From NCBI GenBank assembly GCA_016935935.1, contig JAFGPZ010000040.1, positions 1 to 6,713 on the forward strand: a DNA stretch of 6,713 bases, read 5' to 3'. Position 1 is the first letter of the stretch; each line of letters begins with the position of its first letter. The DNA is from Deltaproteobacteria bacterium. Lineage in GTDB: Bacteria > Desulfobacterota > Syntrophia > Syntrophales > UBA2210. The notes beneath the pieces are model-generated. The model saw only the letters and a program-made list of their open reading frames with translations, ran no database searches and was not told the origin of the DNA. The position numbers and the translations under genes were made by a program. Below, one piece after another: positions 5,967-6,713 of the stretch.

Positions 5967-6102
5967 TTTCCTCTCTATAAGGTTTATTTAGACCAGCAAT
6001 ATATGACGGTGTTATGACTAGGAAATATAACAGGAGTTGGATAGTTCAAGCTGTAATATAAAGATATCAGAACAGACATCACAGGATGTATAACTTTCTG
6101 GA

Positions 6103-6131
6103 AGATTACCTTATTAAATTAACTATGTCAA
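6103..6131 (-). promoter_or_regulatory. Candidate promoter for the TPR genes (proximal)
   Basis: A perfect TTGACA (6126-6131) is followed after 17 bases by TAATCT (6103-6108), only three of six matches to the -10 consensus. It points into the TPR genes and would leave a leader of about 215 bases. The -35 is strong; the -10 is doubtful. Confidence 0.25.
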
Positions 6132-6207
6132 AATGTATTTGATTTGGAATAAAGGAAGGTGTTTGAGATGCAGGTGAATTGATAAGACATTGCTTCTGAC
6201 AGTTCGG

Positions 6208-6236
6208 AGTGTAGGGGGGCAGATTTTTCGTGTCAA
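6208..6236 (-). promoter_or_regulatory. Candidate promoter for the TPR genes (distal, next to the transposase remnant)
   Basis: Perfect TTGACA (6231-6236), a 17-base spacer and TACACT (6208-6213, four of six matches) point toward the TPR genes about 330 bases away. Because it sits beside mobile-element debris, it could be an outward-reading promoter supplied by that element. A run of six G on the plus strand lies in the spacer. Confidence 0.35.
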
Positions 6237-6408
6237 GGGATAATTTTCATCGAAAATCAGGAGCGGCAATACCGTTGGGCGGAGAATGGGAATTGGTGGC
6301 GGTCCTTTTTGCGCAATCGGCTCATCTTTTGGACTCATCGCCCGTCACGAAGGTATATGGAGGCGCTTTTCGGGCAAACCTTTGCGGCGCTCCTCTTTTC
6401 TCGATGCG

Positions 6409-6624
6409 TCATGCCTGGATGTAATGATCCCAGGAGTATTGAGGGTCCCCATAGAAGTGATCGTCACGAACGAAGATCTGCGAGACGTCATCCGCGATGC
6501 ATGGGGCAGCCGACCTGTCGTGCGTAAAGACAGGCGGGTCATGGATTCTGGGCGGCGGTTTGGACCGGGCGAGCCAGAGGCCCAGGTGTTCGAGGAGGGC
6601 TCGGAGGAGTGGGGGGACGTCCAT
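6409..6624 (-). mobile_element. C-terminal remnant of a transposase (IS91-like tail)
   Basis: The 71-codon minus frame reads LLRALLEHLGLWLARSKPPP, RIHDPPVF, then ends FYGDPQYSWDHYIQA and TGA. An ILEHLGLW..R..PPP stretch followed by a short acidic-aromatic end is the pattern I associate with the C-termini of IS91-like transposases that carry zinc-binding N-domains. Only the tail is here: the frame is closed by TAA about six codons before the ATG at 6624, and the DNA just upstream is AT-rich and unrelated. The assignment rests on motif memory; the alternative is a spurious frame, since other frames are also open in this GC-rich patch. Confidence 0.35.
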
Positions 6625-6637
6625 AAAATTATAAAAT

Positions 6638-6713
6638 TCAGATTAAATCCTCGATGCGAAGGCCCTTTCTCATAAAGAGTTTCTCTTTCTTTGTGGACGA
6701 AAACAAAATCGAC
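6638..6713 (-). CDS. Possible 3' end of a minus-strand gene entering from the right edge
   Basis: A minus frame from the window edge gives 24 residues (SSTKKEKLFMRKGLRIEDLI at its end) and stops at TGA 6638-6640. Its composition is protein-like, but a second minus frame is open through the same bases and continues to 6345, so the choice is uncertain. No family is recognised. Confidence 0.15.
   Translation of the reverse strand, partial: SILFSSTKKEKLFMRKGLRIEDLI

Larger units (their letters stand above)
5881..6408. other. AT-rich upstream region with no convincing gene
   Basis: These 528 bases contain only short frames without ribosome sites or protein-like composition. They probably hold the control region of the minus-strand TPR genes, including two promoter candidates and a palindrome listed separately. 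The part beyond about 6240 is GC-richer and likely belongs to the flank of the transposase remnant that ends at 6409. Confidence 0.5.

Noticed and set aside
6286..6675. 129-codon plus-strand open frame near the right edge
   Set aside because: It lies opposite the transposase-like tail, has no Shine-Dalgarno and is Arg/Gly-rich as expected for the reverse of a GC-rich remnant.
1..6713. tRNA, rRNA, CRISPR array, integrase or attachment sites
   Set aside because: No cloverleaf, regularly spaced repeat, integrase gene or flanking direct repeat was found by reading both strands.

Overview
The window looks like chromosome from a Gram-negative, PEP-CTERM-bearing environmental bacterium. The evidence is a PEP-CTERM sorting tail of the VPEPAT type, Sec signal peptides on several genes, strong AGGAG-type ribosome sites, and a backdrop of decayed mobile and toxin-antitoxin genes. 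This combination is common in Desulfobacterota- or Nitrospirota-like genomes, but the taxon is inference and no RNA or marker gene is present to fix it.

Layout from left to right. Bases 1-124 hold an unidentified open stretch that enters from the left edge. A plus-strand gene at 316-999 encodes an exported PEP-CTERM protein. It has an AT-rich leader with two inverted repeats and ends at a clear intrinsic terminator (1033-1066). Everything else recognisable is on the minus strand. At 1188-1898 lies a toxin-antitoxin pair in toxin-first (higBA-like) order: an intact XRE-type antitoxin and a RelE/HigB-type toxin broken by one extra base in an A4 run. The toxin has a very good sigma70-type promoter that would start transcription at or next to its ATG. 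At 2071-2563 is the N-terminal third of a DruA-like (DUF4338) protein, fused out of frame to what looks like a short piece of an IS1182-type transposase.

The right half is a minus-strand gene train. It begins with a 452-residue exported TPR protein (4522-5880), followed by a 406-residue exported, tryptophan-rich TPR-like protein (3213-4433). Next come a small TPR-like gene broken by a one-base frameshift (2912-3150) and a short exported-protein fragment (2649-2807). The two large TPR genes look intact and are probably co-transcribed. They probably act in the envelope as scaffolds, but no enzyme or partner in the window shows their job. About 790 bases upstream of the train lack a convincing intact gene. 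They hold candidate promoters pointing into the train, a 12-bp palindrome, and a transposase C-terminal remnant near the right edge.

Overall, two healthy exported TPR genes and one PEP-CTERM gene flank a roughly 2 kb zone of broken genes and transposase scraps. I do not see a complete new defence or metabolic system. The observations most worth following are the exported TPR pair with its reconstructible third small member, and the higBA-like pair, in which the toxin is frameshifted and the antitoxin has an unusual acidic residue in its recognition helix.
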